Under the pieces are notes generated by a model. The model did no database searches. It saw only the letters and a program-made list of their open reading frames with translations, and had not been told where the DNA came from. A stretch of DNA of 64,000 bases from Trichothermofontia sp037445115 (GTDB lineage: Bacteria > Cyanobacteriota > Cyanobacteriia > B231): the NCBI GenBank assembly GCA_037445115.1, contig JBBILC010000006.1, positions 1-64,000 on the forward strand, given 5' to 3'. Made by a program: the position numbers and the translations under genes. Within the stretch, counting starts at the first letter, position 1; each line of letters starts with the position of its first letter. This document shows positions 17,280-25,570 of this stretch, piece by piece.

Positions 17280-17836
17280 TAGTGCATCAACTGGCCCCTA
17301 GCAAATCTAGTGGGCCTGCGACGATCGCGACCTTGCCAAGCCCTTAGCCCGATCGCGCCGTCAGTTTTTAGCTTAGCGACTCATCCCCGCAATCGACAGC
17401 GATCGCCGCTTGCTCGGAGCGGGAATAATCACAGTTGAGGGCAGCCTTGATTTAAACAACATTGATGTTGATTTTTGTGTTGCTATTGCTATACAAGGCT
17501 ATTGGCCCCTAGGCTCAAACATTCCTCAAAAGAATCTAAAATTATGGGTCAGGTAATAGCAGGGATGCGACAATAGTTTTAGATTTTTTCAATATCAGTC
17601 ACTCGAATTTTAAATCTATTTTCAATTACAGTCATTATCGCAACAGCCAGATACAATCCCAATCCTGACTCAATCCTGTAAAGTCATACAGACAGGCGAT
17701 CATAGCTTGATTGCAATAAATGTTTATCTTGGCAGCAGGTGTTACTAAAACTTTGGACAACAGCGCTTTTGGAGGTTAAGTTTTCAAGTTCAGCTTGCAG
17801 CTTCTTTATTAATTCTTTAGATTTCAAGGAAGTAGG
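17280..17836. promoter_or_regulatory. Intergenic region between the Rieske gene and hoxE
   Basis: 557 bases with no credible gene. The part from about 17440 on is AT-rich compared with its surroundings, with runs such as TTTTTTCAATATC and TTTTAAATCTATTTTC. This is where the hox promoter must lie. A GTA-N6-TAC sequence occurs near 17680, but the spacing does not fit NtcA (N8). I cannot define -35/-10 boxes with confidence. AAGGAAGTAGG directly before 17837 is the hoxE ribosome binding site. Confidence 0.5.
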
Positions 17837-18376
17837 ATGTCGCCACTATCGTCCGCCCCAACCCCCGATCGTCAAGCTCCCCCTGTTAACAACGACCATC
17901 CCAGTGGGGATAAGCGCTTCAAGGTCCTCGACATCACCATGAAGCGTAACCAATATCGCTCCGATGCCCTGATTGAGGTCCTCCACAAGGCCCAGGAAGC
18001 TTTCGGCTATCTGGAAGAAGACGTATTGCACTACATTGCACGGGGATTAAAGTTGCCCCTGAGCCGCGTCTACGGCGTCGCTACTTTTTATCACCTGTTC
18101 TCGCTCAAACCCAGCGGTGCCCACAGTTGCGTCGTTTGCCTAGGAACGGCTTGCTACGTCAAAGGGGCGGGGGAACTCCTGGCGGCGTTGGAACGGGAAG
18201 TTGGCCTCACCGAGGGCGAAACCACCCCCGATGGTCAGGTGTCGCTAGTCACCGCCCGCTGTATTGGGGCCTGTGGCATTGCCCCGGCGGCAGTCTTCGA
18301 TGGCCGTGTCGCTGGTAAGCAAACCCCCGAAGCCGTCCTCACCGCCGTGAAGGCATGGCTCCCCGATGCGACCTAA
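17837..18376 (+). CDS. hoxE: Bidirectional hydrogenase diaphorase subunit HoxE
   Basis: 179 residues. A NuoE-like thioredoxin-fold ferredoxin domain with one [2Fe-2S] cluster: CLGTACYVKGA (near residue 101) and CIGACGIAPA (near residue 142) supply the four cysteines. The helical N-terminal domain includes RVYGVATFYHLF. HoxE bridges electron transfer between HoxF/U and outside partners such as ferredoxin. The ATG at 17837 has AAGGAAGTAGG upstream. It is the first gene of the hydrogenase locus and is separated from hoxF by 131 bases holding a palindromic repeat and a heptamer repeat. Confidence 0.96.
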   Translation: MSPLSSAPTPDRQAPPVNNDHPSGDKRFKVLDITMKRNQYRSDALIEVLHKAQEAFGYLEEDVLHYIARGLKLPLSRVYGVATFYHLFSLKPSGAHSCVVCLGTACYVKGAGELLAALEREVGLTEGETTPDGQVSLVTARCIGACGIAPAAVFDGRVAGKQTPEAVLTAVKAWLPDAT

Positions 18377-18377
18377 G

Positions 18378-18440
18378 GGTAGGGGCGGGTTGCGCCCCCA
18401 TCGGGTCGGGTCACCGATCGCTGGGGTAAACCCGCCCATC
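18378..18440. repeat. Palindromic repeat GTAGGGGCGGGTT...AACCCGCCC, copy 1
   Basis: GTAGGGGCGGGTTGCGCCCC at the left is answered by GGGTAAACCCGCCCAT at the right, forming a roughly 60-base imperfect inverted repeat. Homologous copies lie at 57204-57262 (opposite orientation) and 61985-62042. It occupies the hoxE-hoxF gap and could form a hairpin in the transcript. Confidence 0.7.
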
Positions 18441-18442
18441 TA

Positions 18443-18476
18443 GAATTTTGAGTTTTGAATTTTGAGTTTTGAATTG
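18443..18476. repeat. Heptanucleotide tandem repeat (TTTTGAA/TTTTGAG), copy 2
   Basis: Four to five 7-base units alternating TTTTGAG and TTTTGAA, directly after the palindromic repeat and 30 bases before the hoxF start. Confidence 0.8.
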
Positions 18477-18507
18477 ATTTGTTGCCAGCCGCGAAGGACC
18501 GTGACCT

Positions 18508-20124
18508 ATGGATTTAGCTGAACTGCTTGCGATCGGGCAAAAGGAACGCGATCGCCAGAAACAGACCCGGATTCACTGCTGTACGGCTGCCGGCTGCCTT
18601 TCCTCTGGATCGGCGGCGGTGAAGGCCCAGTTGGACGCTGCCGTGGATGCCGAGGGGTTGGGGGCGTCTACGGAGGTATGCAGTGTGGGCTGTATGCGCT
18701 TCTGTGGCCGGGGTCCCCTGGTGGAGGTGGTTGACCGGGATGGGAGCCAGGAGCCGATTCTTTATGAACAGGTGACGACGGCGGATGCAGCCTCGATCGT
18801 CAAGGCCCTCAAAGGCGGGGAAGTGACGGCTCCCCTGGGCGATCGCAACCATCCCTTCTTTGCCCGCCAATTCCCGATCGTGTTGGAAAACAGCGGCAAG
18901 ATTGATCCCGAACGCATCGAGGAATACATCGCTGCCGGGGGCTATCAGCAACTCTATCGGGTGCTGTACGAATATGATCCCGCTGAAGTGGTGGAGGAAA
19001 TCACCCGGAGTGGTCTGCGGGGCCGGGGGGGTGGCGGCTATCCCACGGGGTTGAAGTGGGCCACGGTGGCGAAGATGCCCGAAGGCCAGAAATACGTCAT
19101 TTGCAACGCCGATGAGGGTGATCCCGGGGCCTTCATGGACCGCAGTGTGTTGGAAAGTGATCCCCACCGGGTGCTGGAGGGCATGGCGATCGCGGGGTAT
19201 GCGATCGGGGCGACGCATGGCTTTATCTACGTCCGAGCAGAATATCCCCTGGCGATCCGGCACCTGCAAAAGGCCATCCAGCAGGCCAAACGCTACAGCC
19301 TCCTCGGTAGCCAGATTTTTGGCTCCCCCTTCGACTTCAAGATCGACATTCGGGTGGGGGCGGGAGCCTTTGTGTGCGGTGAAGAAACAGCCTTAATCGC
19401 CTCAGTGGAAGGGCGTCGCGGCAATCCCCGTCCCCGTCCGCCCTACCCAGCCCAGTCTGGCCTGTGGGCATGTCCCACGCTGATCAATAACGTGGAAACC
19501 CTGGCCAACATTCCGGCGATCATCCGGGAAGGCGGCGAGTGGTACGCCAACATCGGCACCGAAAAAAGCAAGGGCACCAAGGTATTTGCCCTCACGGGCA
19601 AGATCCGCAATACTGGCCTGATCGAAGTGCCGATGGGGACCACCCTGCGCCAGATTGTCGAGGAAATGGGTGGCGGTGTGGCCGCAGCAGGCGGTGTTAA
19701 GGCCGTGCAAACGGGGGGACCCTCCGGTGGTTGTATTCCCGCCAGTTCCCTGGATATCTCGGTGGATTATGAGTCCCTCACCCAGTTGGGCAGCATCATG
19801 GGGTCTGGCGGCATGATCGTCATGGACAACGAGACCAACATGGTGGATGTGGCGCGATTCTATATGGAATTCTGTCGCGGTGAGTCCTGCGGCAAATGTA
19901 TCCCCTGTCGGGCGGGCACCGTCCAGTTGTACCAAATGCTGACCAAGATCCTTAACCGGGAGGCCACGGAAGTGGATCTGCAACGTCTGGAGGAGCTATG
20001 CCACATGGTCCGTGACACCAGCCTTTGCGGCTTGGGCATGACGGCCCCAAACCCGGTCTTGAGTACGTTGCGGTATTTCCGGCAGGAGTATGAGGAATTG
20101 CTGCAACCGGTAGGGGGGAAGTAG
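18508..20124 (+). CDS. hoxF: Bidirectional hydrogenase diaphorase subunit HoxF (NAD(P)H and FMN site)
   Basis: 538 residues. An N-terminal thioredoxin-like [2Fe-2S] domain (CCTAAGCLSSG near 25, CSVGCMRFCGRGPL near 57) is fused to a NuoF-like domain. The latter has the FMN and NAD(H) glycine motifs RGRGGGGYPTGLKW near residue 172 and NADEGDPGAFMDR near 200, and the [4Fe-4S] motif GESCGKCIPCRAG near 455 with a later SLCGLG cysteine. HoxF is the site where NAD(P)H is oxidised or formed. All ligands appear intact. Confidence 0.97.
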   Translation: MDLAELLAIGQKERDRQKQTRIHCCTAAGCLSSGSAAVKAQLDAAVDAEGLGASTEVCSVGCMRFCGRGPLVEVVDRDGSQEPILYEQVTTADAASIVKALKGGEVTAPLGDRNHPFFARQFPIVLENSGKIDPERIEEYIAAGGYQQLYRVLYEYDPAEVVEEITRSGLRGRGGGGYPTGLKWATVAKMPEGQKYVICNADEGDPGAFMDRSVLESDPHRVLEGMAIAGYAIGATHGFIYVRAEYPLAIRHLQKAIQQAKRYSLLGSQIFGSPFDFKIDIRVGAGAFVCGEETALIASVEGRRGNPRPRPPYPAQSGLWACPTLINNVETLANIPAIIREGGEWYANIGTEKSKGTKVFALTGKIRNTGLIEVPMGTTLRQIVEEMGGGVAAAGGVKAVQTGGPSGGCIPASSLDISVDYESLTQLGSIMGSGGMIVMDNETNMVDVARFYMEFCRGESCGKCIPCRAGTVQLYQMLTKILNREATEVDLQRLEELCHMVRDTSLCGLGMTAPNPVLSTLRYFRQEYEELLQPVGGK

Positions 20125-20140
20125 GAGAGAGGAGAGAGGG

Positions 20141-20161
20141 AGTTTTGAATTTTGAATTTTG
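20141..20161. repeat. Heptanucleotide tandem repeat (TTTTGAA), copy 3
   Basis: Three units of TTTTGAA directly downstream of the hoxF stop codon. Confidence 0.8.
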
Positions 20162-20167
20162 TAGGTT

Positions 20168-20267
20168 CAGTAGATCGAAAGATCGAAAAACGAGTTGTGG
20201 GGTAGGCATCCTGCCTGCTCCTGAGACAGCCGAGACGGCTATCCCACGTTCAATTTGTGATCTACTG
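20168..20267. mobile_element. 100-base MITE-like element, copy B of the GTGGGGTAGGCATCC family
   Basis: CAGTAGATC at 20168-20176 is perfectly inverted as GATCTACTG at 20259-20267. Nested inside, GTGGGGTAG is answered by CTATCCCAC. The middle (GGCATCCTGCCTGC, CCTGAGACAGCCGAGACGG) matches copy A at 8543-8656. No coding capacity. It lies between hoxF and hoxU in the same orientation as the operon. Confidence 0.75.
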
Positions 20268-20428
20268 AGGTTGGGTTAAATGCGGTGCAACTGTAGCGAT
20301 GCCAATCGGCATGTTGGGTTTCGCAGGCTCGACACCAACCTACAAAAGTACTCAAACCTAAGCACTATTCCCTATTCCCGAAATTTCAAGCTTTCTAGTC
20401 CAGTGAGGTAAGACGAGGTAAGAATGCT

Positions 20429-21145
20429 ATGTCGGTGAGAACGCTCAGTATCAATGGGATCGATCTAGCGGTGGAGAGTGGCACCAGTATTCTGGCGGCG
20501 GCGAAGGAGGCGGGGGTTACAATTCCGACCCTGTGCCACCTGGATGGGGTGTCGGATGTGGGGGCGTGTCGGTTGTGCCTGGTGGAAATTAAGGGCATGA
20601 ATAAGCTGCTCCCGGCCTGTGTGACCGAGGTGGCGGAGGGGATGGAAATCCAAACCGAGACACCGAAGTTGCAGGAGTATCGCCGCATGACGGTGGAATT
20701 GCTGTTTTCGGAGGGGAACCACGTCTGTGCTGTGTGTGTGGCCAATGGCAACTGCGAGTTGCAGGATATGGCGATCGCGGTGGGGATGGACCATACCCGC
20801 TTCCCCTATCGGTTCCCAGATCGGGATCTGGATGTGTCCCATCCCATGTTTGGCATTGACCATAACCGTTGTATTTTCTGCACCCGTTGTATGCGGGTGT
20901 GTGACGAGATTGAGGGTGCCCATGTGTGGGATGTGGCCCAACGGGGGGCGGCAGTGCGCATGGTGACGGGGTTGAATCAACCCTGGGGTGAGGTGGAAGC
21001 CTGTACGTCCTGCGGTAAGTGTGTGGAAGCCTGTCCCACGGGGGCGATTTTCCGGCAGGGGTCAACCGTGGCCGAAATGCAGCGCGATCGCGGCACCTTG
21101 GACTTTTTGGTAACGGCACGGGAGAAAAAAGAATGGACAAGATAA
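20429..21145 (+). CDS. hoxU: Bidirectional hydrogenase diaphorase subunit HoxU
   Basis: 238 residues, NuoG-like N-terminal module carrying the iron-sulfur chain to the hydrogenase dimer. A plant-type [2Fe-2S] site (CHLDGVSDVGACRLC, then LPACVTEV), a His/Cys [4Fe-4S] motif (HVCAVCVANGNCELQ), and two ferredoxin-type clusters (CIFCTRCMRVC; CTSCGKCVEACPTGAIF) are intact. An internal 13-base overlap with hoxY couples their translation. The gap from hoxF is unusual in that two mobile or repeat elements have accumulated in it. Confidence 0.97.
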   Translation: MSVRTLSINGIDLAVESGTSILAAAKEAGVTIPTLCHLDGVSDVGACRLCLVEIKGMNKLLPACVTEVAEGMEIQTETPKLQEYRRMTVELLFSEGNHVCAVCVANGNCELQDMAIAVGMDHTRFPYRFPDRDLDVSHPMFGIDHNRCIFCTRCMRVCDEIEGAHVWDVAQRGAAVRMVTGLNQPWGEVEACTSCGKCVEACPTGAIFRQGSTVAEMQRDRGTLDFLVTAREKKEWTR

Positions 21146-21678
21146 AACTGGCGACGATCTGGCTGGGGGGCTGCTCTGGCTGTCACATGTCTTTCCTGGA
21201 TTTGGATGAATGGTTGTTTGATCTGGCAGCCCAGGTGGATCTGGTGTTTAGTCCGATCGCGGATATCAAGGTCTTCCCGGCGGGGGTGGATATCTGCCTG
21301 GTGGAGGGGTCGATCGCCAACGAAGATAATTTGGAACTGGTGAAACGGGCACGGGCTAACACCAAGGTGCTGATTTCCTTCGGCGATTGTGCGGTGACGG
21401 CCAATGTACCTGCGATGCGCAATCCCTTGGGCAGTGCGAAGCCCGTCCTGGAACGCTGCTACCTCGAAATGGGGGATTTGCAGGCCCAGATCCCGAATGA
21501 GCCGGGGATTGTGCCCACCCTGTGCGATCGCGTGCGTCCGGTGCATGAGGTGGTTGCGGTGGATGCCTATTTACCGGGCTGCCCGCCCCCTGCCGATCGC
21601 ATCCGTGCCTTCTTGGAAATGGCCCTGCGGGGGGAACCGTTACACCTGGAAGGGCGGGAAATGTTGAAATTTGGCTAA
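21133..21678 (+). CDS. hoxY: Bidirectional NiFe hydrogenase small subunit HoxY
   Basis: 181 residues from the ATG at 21133 (MDKIKLATIW), preceded by GGGAG; the longer reading to 21019 lies within hoxU. The proximal [4Fe-4S] cluster ligands are visible in GGCSGCHMSF near residue 14, SFGDCAV near residue 85 and PGCPPPADRI near residue 150. It lacks the medial and distal clusters of larger uptake-type small subunits, as expected for HoxY. It pairs with HoxH to form the hydrogenase dimer in the cytosol. Confidence 0.96.
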   Translation: MDKIKLATIWLGGCSGCHMSFLDLDEWLFDLAAQVDLVFSPIADIKVFPAGVDICLVEGSIANEDNLELVKRARANTKVLISFGDCAVTANVPAMRNPLGSAKPVLERCYLEMGDLQAQIPNEPGIVPTLCDRVRPVHEVVAVDAYLPGCPPPADRIRAFLEMALRGEPLHLEGREMLKFG

Positions 21679-21789
21679 GAAGCGGGTACTCACTGCACTA
21701 AATGCGGCATAACGTAAGTAGGAGTACTTATCGAGATACCCACTCACAGCGCATTCACTTTTCATAATCGTTCAGGGGGGAACGCGATC

Positions 21790-22407
21790 ATGATGAAAAA
21801 GGCTTCAGAAATTATGACTCAAGATGTGGTCACCATTCGGGGGTCGGCCACGGTGGCAGAGGCAATCGCCCTGATGAAGGAGCGGCATTGGAGTGCCCTG
21901 ATTGTCGATCGCCGTCATGAACAAGATGCCTATGGCATTGTGACTGAAAGTGACATTGTGTATAAGGTGATTGCCTATGGTCGCGATCCGAAAAAGATGC
22001 GGGTCTATGAAATCATGACCAAGCCTTGCGTTGTCGTGAATCCCGATTTGGGGGTGGAGTATGTGGCCCGGTTGTTTGCCAATACGGGTATCCATCGCGC
22101 CCCGGTGATTAAGGACAAACTGCTGGGGATCATTTCCCTGACTGACATTTTGGAAAAAGGGGATGCCGTTGAACGGCCCAAGGCGTTGCTGCTGGAGGAA
22201 GCCATTCAAGCCGCGATCGCGGAGGCGCGTAAAATCTGCGCTGAAAAAGGTCCCGGCTCGAAGGAATGTGCAGCAGCCTGGGATGCGGTGGAGGAAATGC
22301 AGGCGGAAGCTGCCCACCAGCAGGCCAAACGGCTAGAGAAAACAGCATTTGAAGACTACTGCGAAGAATTTCCTGACGCAGCCGAAGCCCGTATTTATGA
22401 CATCTAA
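21790..22407 (+). CDS. CBS-CP12 fusion protein
   Basis: 205 residues. Two CBS domains (residues about 6-60 and 74-125) can bind adenine nucleotides. They are followed by a CP12-like domain (about 138-205) with C150 and C160, the AWD-VEEM core at 163-170 and the end EFPDAAEARIYDI. CP12 is the redox-controlled scaffold that inhibits GAPDH and phosphoribulokinase in the dark. Canonical CP12 has a second C-terminal cysteine nine residues after the first; here C191 is present but position 200 is Ala, so the C-terminal disulfide cannot form. The gene sits between hoxY and hoxH, linking nucleotide and redox state to hydrogenase expression or activity by context. CBS-CP12 fusions are a known cyanobacterial variant. 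Confidence 0.9.
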   Translation: MMKKASEIMTQDVVTIRGSATVAEAIALMKERHWSALIVDRRHEQDAYGIVTESDIVYKVIAYGRDPKKMRVYEIMTKPCVVVNPDLGVEYVARLFANTGIHRAPVIKDKLLGIISLTDILEKGDAVERPKALLLEEAIQAAIAEARKICAEKGPGSKECAAAWDAVEEMQAEAAHQQAKRLEKTAFEDYCEEFPDAAEARIYDI

Positions 22408-22420
22408 GGAGGCCAGGTTG

Positions 22421-22456
22421 GATTTTAGATTTTGGGATTTTAGATTTTAGATTTTG
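22421..22456. repeat. Heptanucleotide tandem repeat (GATTTTA/GATTTTG), copy 4
   Basis: Five units of a 7-base motif, GATTTTAGATTTTGGGATTT and onward, directly downstream of the CBS-CP12 gene. The unit differs from the TTTTGAA of the other four sites. Confidence 0.75.
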
Positions 22457-22463
22457 AGGTTTT

Positions 22464-22615
22464 GTGGGGTAGTCGTCCCGCTTGCCAAATCGAAAACCTG
22501 GACTGATCCGTTCCGTAAAATTCCTAGATCCCAGGACTGAGATTAACTGACAAGACTAACCGGCAAGATGTCTATCCCACAAGTCTAGAATTAGCAGGCA
22601 GGATGCCCTATCCCA
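22464..22615. repeat. Dispersed palindromic repeat, copy C (GTGGGGTAG...CTATCCCAC)
   Basis: GTGGGGTAG at 22464 followed by CCGCTTGCC is answered by CGGCAAGATGTCTATCCCAC ending at 22580. A further half-unit, GCAGGCAGGATGCCCTATCC, follows to 22615. It is the same family as 8543, 20168 and 53488, lying between the CBS-CP12 gene and the DUF29 gene. Confidence 0.7.
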
Positions 22616-22651
22616 CTGATTCAGTACCCCGATCGCTAGGTCCGATTGCCT

Positions 22652-23107
22652 ATGTCAGTTGTTAATCCGAGTTTAAGCTTGACCGCCTACGAGACAGACT
22701 ATCTCGCTTGGCTAGAAACCACGATCGACAATTTGCGCGATCGTCGTTATGAACAGGTTGATTGGGCCAATCTCATTGAAGAACTTAAAGATATGAGTCA
22801 GAGTGAGCGGCGGCGGTTGGAAAGTAACACGATCGTCATTCTGCTTCACCTCCTGAAATGGCAGCATCAACCCCAATCGCGAACGGGTAGTTGGCAAGCT
22901 AGCATCATTGAACATCGCCGCCGGGTGAGAAAAGCCTTACAGACCTCTCCTAGCTTACAGCCCTACCTCCAGGAAATCTTCTCTGAATGCTATCTTGAAG
23001 CCGTGAAGCAAGCTGCTGCTGAAACCCGACTTCCCCTAGCCACTTTTCCCGAAGCCTGTCCCTATGCGATCGCTAACCTGCTCGATGATAATTTTTACCC
23101 CAATTGA
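22652..23107 (+). CDS. DUF29 domain-containing protein
   Basis: 151 residues from the ATG at 22652; a TTG two codons earlier is also in frame. DUF29 marks are YETDYLAWLETTIDNLR near residue 12, ANLIEELKDMSQSERR near 37, LLHLLKWQHQP near 61 and the C-terminal FPEACPYAIANLLDDNFYP. The family is frequent in cyanobacteria, often as a mobile or lineage-specific paralogue; no function is established. It is inserted between the CBS-CP12 gene and hoxH, in the operon orientation. Confidence 0.85.
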   Translation: MSVVNPSLSLTAYETDYLAWLETTIDNLRDRRYEQVDWANLIEELKDMSQSERRRLESNTIVILLHLLKWQHQPQSRTGSWQASIIEHRRRVRKALQTSPSLQPYLQEIFSECYLEAVKQAAAETRLPLATFPEACPYAIANLLDDNFYPN

Positions 23108-23211
23108 TGCTTCCAAATCCCCTCTAAACCCCTTCTAAATCCCTGACGGCTAAGCACTTTAGATAACTCCCGCCTTGGGCCAATTTTAACCCTCTACCCG
23201 CGCAAGTGATT

Positions 23212-24639
23212 ATGGCTAAAACAGTTGTTATTGATCCGGTTTCACGTATTGAAGGACACGCCAAAATCTCGATCTTCCTCGATGATGCGGGTCAGGTGTC
23301 TGATGCCCATTTCCATGTGACGGAATTTCGGGGCTTTGAAAAATTTTGCGAAGGCCGACCGATGTGGGAAATGGCCGGGATTACCGCCCGCATTTGTGGC
23401 ATTTGCCCCGTGAGTCATGTCATGGCTTCGGCGAAAACGGGAGATAAAATTCAAGCTGTAAAAATTCCACCGACGGGGGAAAAGCTACGGCGCTTGATGA
23501 ACCTGGGCCAGATCATCCAATCCCATGCCCTGAGTTTTTTCCACCTGAGTAGTCCTGATTTTTTGCTGGGTTGGGATAGTGATCCCGCAACGCGCAACGT
23601 GTTTGGTCTGATGAGTGCCGATCCGGATCTCGCCCGCAGTGGGATTCGCCTACGTCAGTTTGGCCAGAAAACGATCGAACTGCTAGGCGCAAGCAAAATC
23701 CACCCGGCTTGGGCAGTTCCCGGCGGCGTGCGAACGCCCTTGACGGAGGAAGAGCATACTTGGTTGCGCAGTCGTCTACCGGAATCGCGCCAAACGATCG
23801 CGACGGCCCTGGATTTATTCAAACGCTTACTCGACCAATTCGCGACGGAAGTGGATGTTTTTGGGAACTTCCCCTCGTTGTTCATGGGATTGGTGAGTCC
23901 AACGGGGGAATGGGAACACTATGGCGGTCATCTCCGGTTCTGTGATAGTGAGGGCAATATCGTCGCTGATGGCCTCTCGGAAGACAATTATCAGGACTTC
24001 ATCGGTGAGGCGGTTGAACCTTGGTCTTACCTCAAGTTTCCCTACTACAAACCCCTGGGCTATCCGAATGGGATTTATCGAGTCGGTCCTTTGGCGCGGT
24101 TAAATATCTGCGATCGCATCGGGGTAGAAGCCGCCGATCGTGAACTGTTGGAATACCGCGATCGGGTTGGCGGACGGGTCGCCAATTCCTCCTTCTACTA
24201 CCACTATGCTCGCCTGATCGAAATCCTGGCAGCCCTAGAGTTTATTGAACGCCTGGTGGATGATCCGGATATTCTTTCCCACCGTACCCGTGCCTCGGCG
24301 GGGATCAATCAATTAGAAGGCATTGGTGTCAGCGAAGCACCGCGTGGAACCCTATTCCACCATTACCAGGTGACGGAACAGGGACTAATCAAAAAGGTGA
24401 ATATGATCATCGCGACGGGGCAAAATAACCTGCCGATGAACCGCACCGTGGCCCAAATTGCCCGCCATTATATTCAAGGCCCCGAAATTCCAGAGGGAAT
24501 GCTCAATCGGGTTGAGGCTGGGGTACGCGCCTTTGATCCTTGCCTGAGTTGTTCCACCCACGCGATCGGGCAAATGCCGATGCAAATTGAGTTAATTGCT
24601 GCCGATGGCCGGGTGATCGATCGCCGCAGTCGCGATTAG
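23212..24639 (+). CDS. hoxH: Bidirectional NiFe hydrogenase large subunit HoxH
   Basis: 475 residues from the ATG at 23212 (MAKTVVIDP); a GTG six bases upstream is unlikely. The NiFe site ligands are complete: RICGICPVSH (C62, C65) and DPCLSCSTHAIG (C444, C447). The last 25 residues after H450 form the peptide removed by the maturation protease HoxW once nickel is inserted. RVSRIEGHAKI-like N-terminal signature is present as PVSRIEGHAKIS. The catalytic subunit makes or consumes hydrogen, exchanging electrons with NAD(P)H through HoxFU and HoxY. Confidence 0.97.
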   Translation: MAKTVVIDPVSRIEGHAKISIFLDDAGQVSDAHFHVTEFRGFEKFCEGRPMWEMAGITARICGICPVSHVMASAKTGDKIQAVKIPPTGEKLRRLMNLGQIIQSHALSFFHLSSPDFLLGWDSDPATRNVFGLMSADPDLARSGIRLRQFGQKTIELLGASKIHPAWAVPGGVRTPLTEEEHTWLRSRLPESRQTIATALDLFKRLLDQFATEVDVFGNFPSLFMGLVSPTGEWEHYGGHLRFCDSEGNIVADGLSEDNYQDFIGEAVEPWSYLKFPYYKPLGYPNGIYRVGPLARLNICDRIGVEAADRELLEYRDRVGGRVANSSFYYHYARLIEILAALEFIERLVDDPDILSHRTRASAGINQLEGIGVSEAPRGTLFHHYQVTEQGLIKKVNMIIATGQNNLPMNRTVAQIARHYIQGPEIPEGMLNRVEAGVRAFDPCLSCSTHAIGQMPMQIELIAADGRVIDRRSRD

Positions 24640-24744
24640 AAGTTGTTAGACTTGAGGTTCAGGGTCCAGCATTGAGGTTGTACTCTGAACCTTTCTATTG
24701 GCACAAGATTCCATAGAGCAAGATTCCACAGAGGAGGATATCCA

Positions 24745-25029
24745 ATGGCTAAAGAAAATTTATATCTCTGTATGGGGTCAGCCTGTCACCAATTAGGGGT
24801 CTACGAAGTCTTACCCAAACTCCAAAGTTTAATGAGTGAATATGATCTTAGCGATCGCATTGAACTAAAAGGATCATTTTGCCTGGAAAGCTGTAGTTGC
24901 GGCATTGTTATGAAATTCCAGGACGATCTGTTTATTAACATCAGTCCACAAAATGTTGAAGATAAGTTTTTAACGGAGATTTTACCAGCAATTCAGAAAA
25001 ATCCTGTTGATAGTCTTGCAAAACCCTAA
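24745..25029 (+). CDS. Thioredoxin-like [2Fe-2S] ferredoxin in the hox locus
   Basis: 94 residues. The fold is that of the C-terminal ferredoxin half of NuoE/HoxE: CMGSACHQLG supplies C9 and C14, and FCLESCSCG supplies C46 and C50, with C52 extra. GAGGAGGATATCC is a strong ribosome binding site. I have seen similar small ferredoxins next to PAS and SpoIIE genes in FeFe hydrogenase loci of anaerobes, and the two genes following here are exactly those. It is likely an electron carrier or redox sensor for the hydrogenase; the gene starts 105 bases after hoxH. Confidence 0.85.
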   Translation: MAKENLYLCMGSACHQLGVYEVLPKLQSLMSEYDLSDRIELKGSFCLESCSCGIVMKFQDDLFINISPQNVEDKFLTEILPAIQKNPVDSLAKP

Positions 25030-25053
25030 TCAGACATAGGTTTAGAGCCGCTT

Positions 25054-25560
25054 ATGGATTCGGATAAACATCAGAAAAATTTATGGGAACTTCTGTGGGA
25101 ATATGATCCCAATGCCTTGATCGTGGTTGATGCAGCCATGCGCATTAAGCTGGTTAATCCAGCCTTTTGTCAAATGTTCCAGGTCGATCGCGGCACCATT
25201 ATTGGTCAAGATGCGGCTGATGTTCTCGAAGATACAAAAGATTTTGAATACGTTTGGCAACATCAAGAGATCATTCGCAATAAGGAGCAGGAATATTCTC
25301 AGCATAACCTCTATGTACGTGAAGTCATTTTCCCGATTCCTGAAGAAGATTTAATTGCTTGCATTATCGTAGACTTGAGTCATGAACGAGAGCGACGGCA
25401 ACAACTGGTGCAGTTGAAAAACGAGACTGTTAAACAAGTTAATGAAGTTGTAGATAACCAGATGAAGATTGTGCAAGAGATTGCAGGTCTGTTGGGCGAA
25501 ACCACCGCCGAGACCAAAGTTAGTCTTTTGAAAATTATCCAGATGCTAGAGAAAGCGTGA
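25054..25560 (+). CDS. PAS domain protein in the hox locus
   Basis: 168 residues. One PAS domain (residues about 15-115) with DPNALIVVDAAMRIKLVNPAF and IIGQDAADVLEDT is followed by a helical output segment ending in VQEIAGLLGETTAETKVSLL. There is no kinase, DNA-binding or cyclase domain, so the protein must signal through a partner. The ETTAETK tail resembles, from memory, PAS proteins beside FeFe hydrogenase genes in Firmicutes and Thermotogae. It lies 24 bases after the ferredoxin gene and 10 bases before the phosphatase gene. Possible cofactors (heme, flavin, [Fe-S]) cannot be read from sequence. Confidence 0.85.
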   Translation: MDSDKHQKNLWELLWEYDPNALIVVDAAMRIKLVNPAFCQMFQVDRGTIIGQDAADVLEDTKDFEYVWQHQEIIRNKEQEYSQHNLYVREVIFPIPEEDLIACIIVDLSHERERRQQLVQLKNETVKQVNEVVDNQMKIVQEIAGLLGETTAETKVSLLKIIQMLEKA

Positions 25561-25570
25561 GGTCGGAACG

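Larger units (their letters stand above)
20125..20428. other. hoxF-hoxU intergenic gap filled with repeats
   Basis: 304 bases with no gene. From left to right it holds a GGAGAGAGG purine run, a heptamer repeat (20141-20161), the MITE-like element at 20168-20267, and about 150 bases of unassigned sequence ending in GAGGTAAGACGAGGTAAG, which provides the hoxU ribosome binding site. An internal promoter is possible but not recognisable. Confidence 0.6.

Noticed and set aside
17640..17700. NtcA-like GTA...TAC upstream of hoxE
   Set aside because: Spacing is six bases, not the eight needed, and no -10 box at the right distance.
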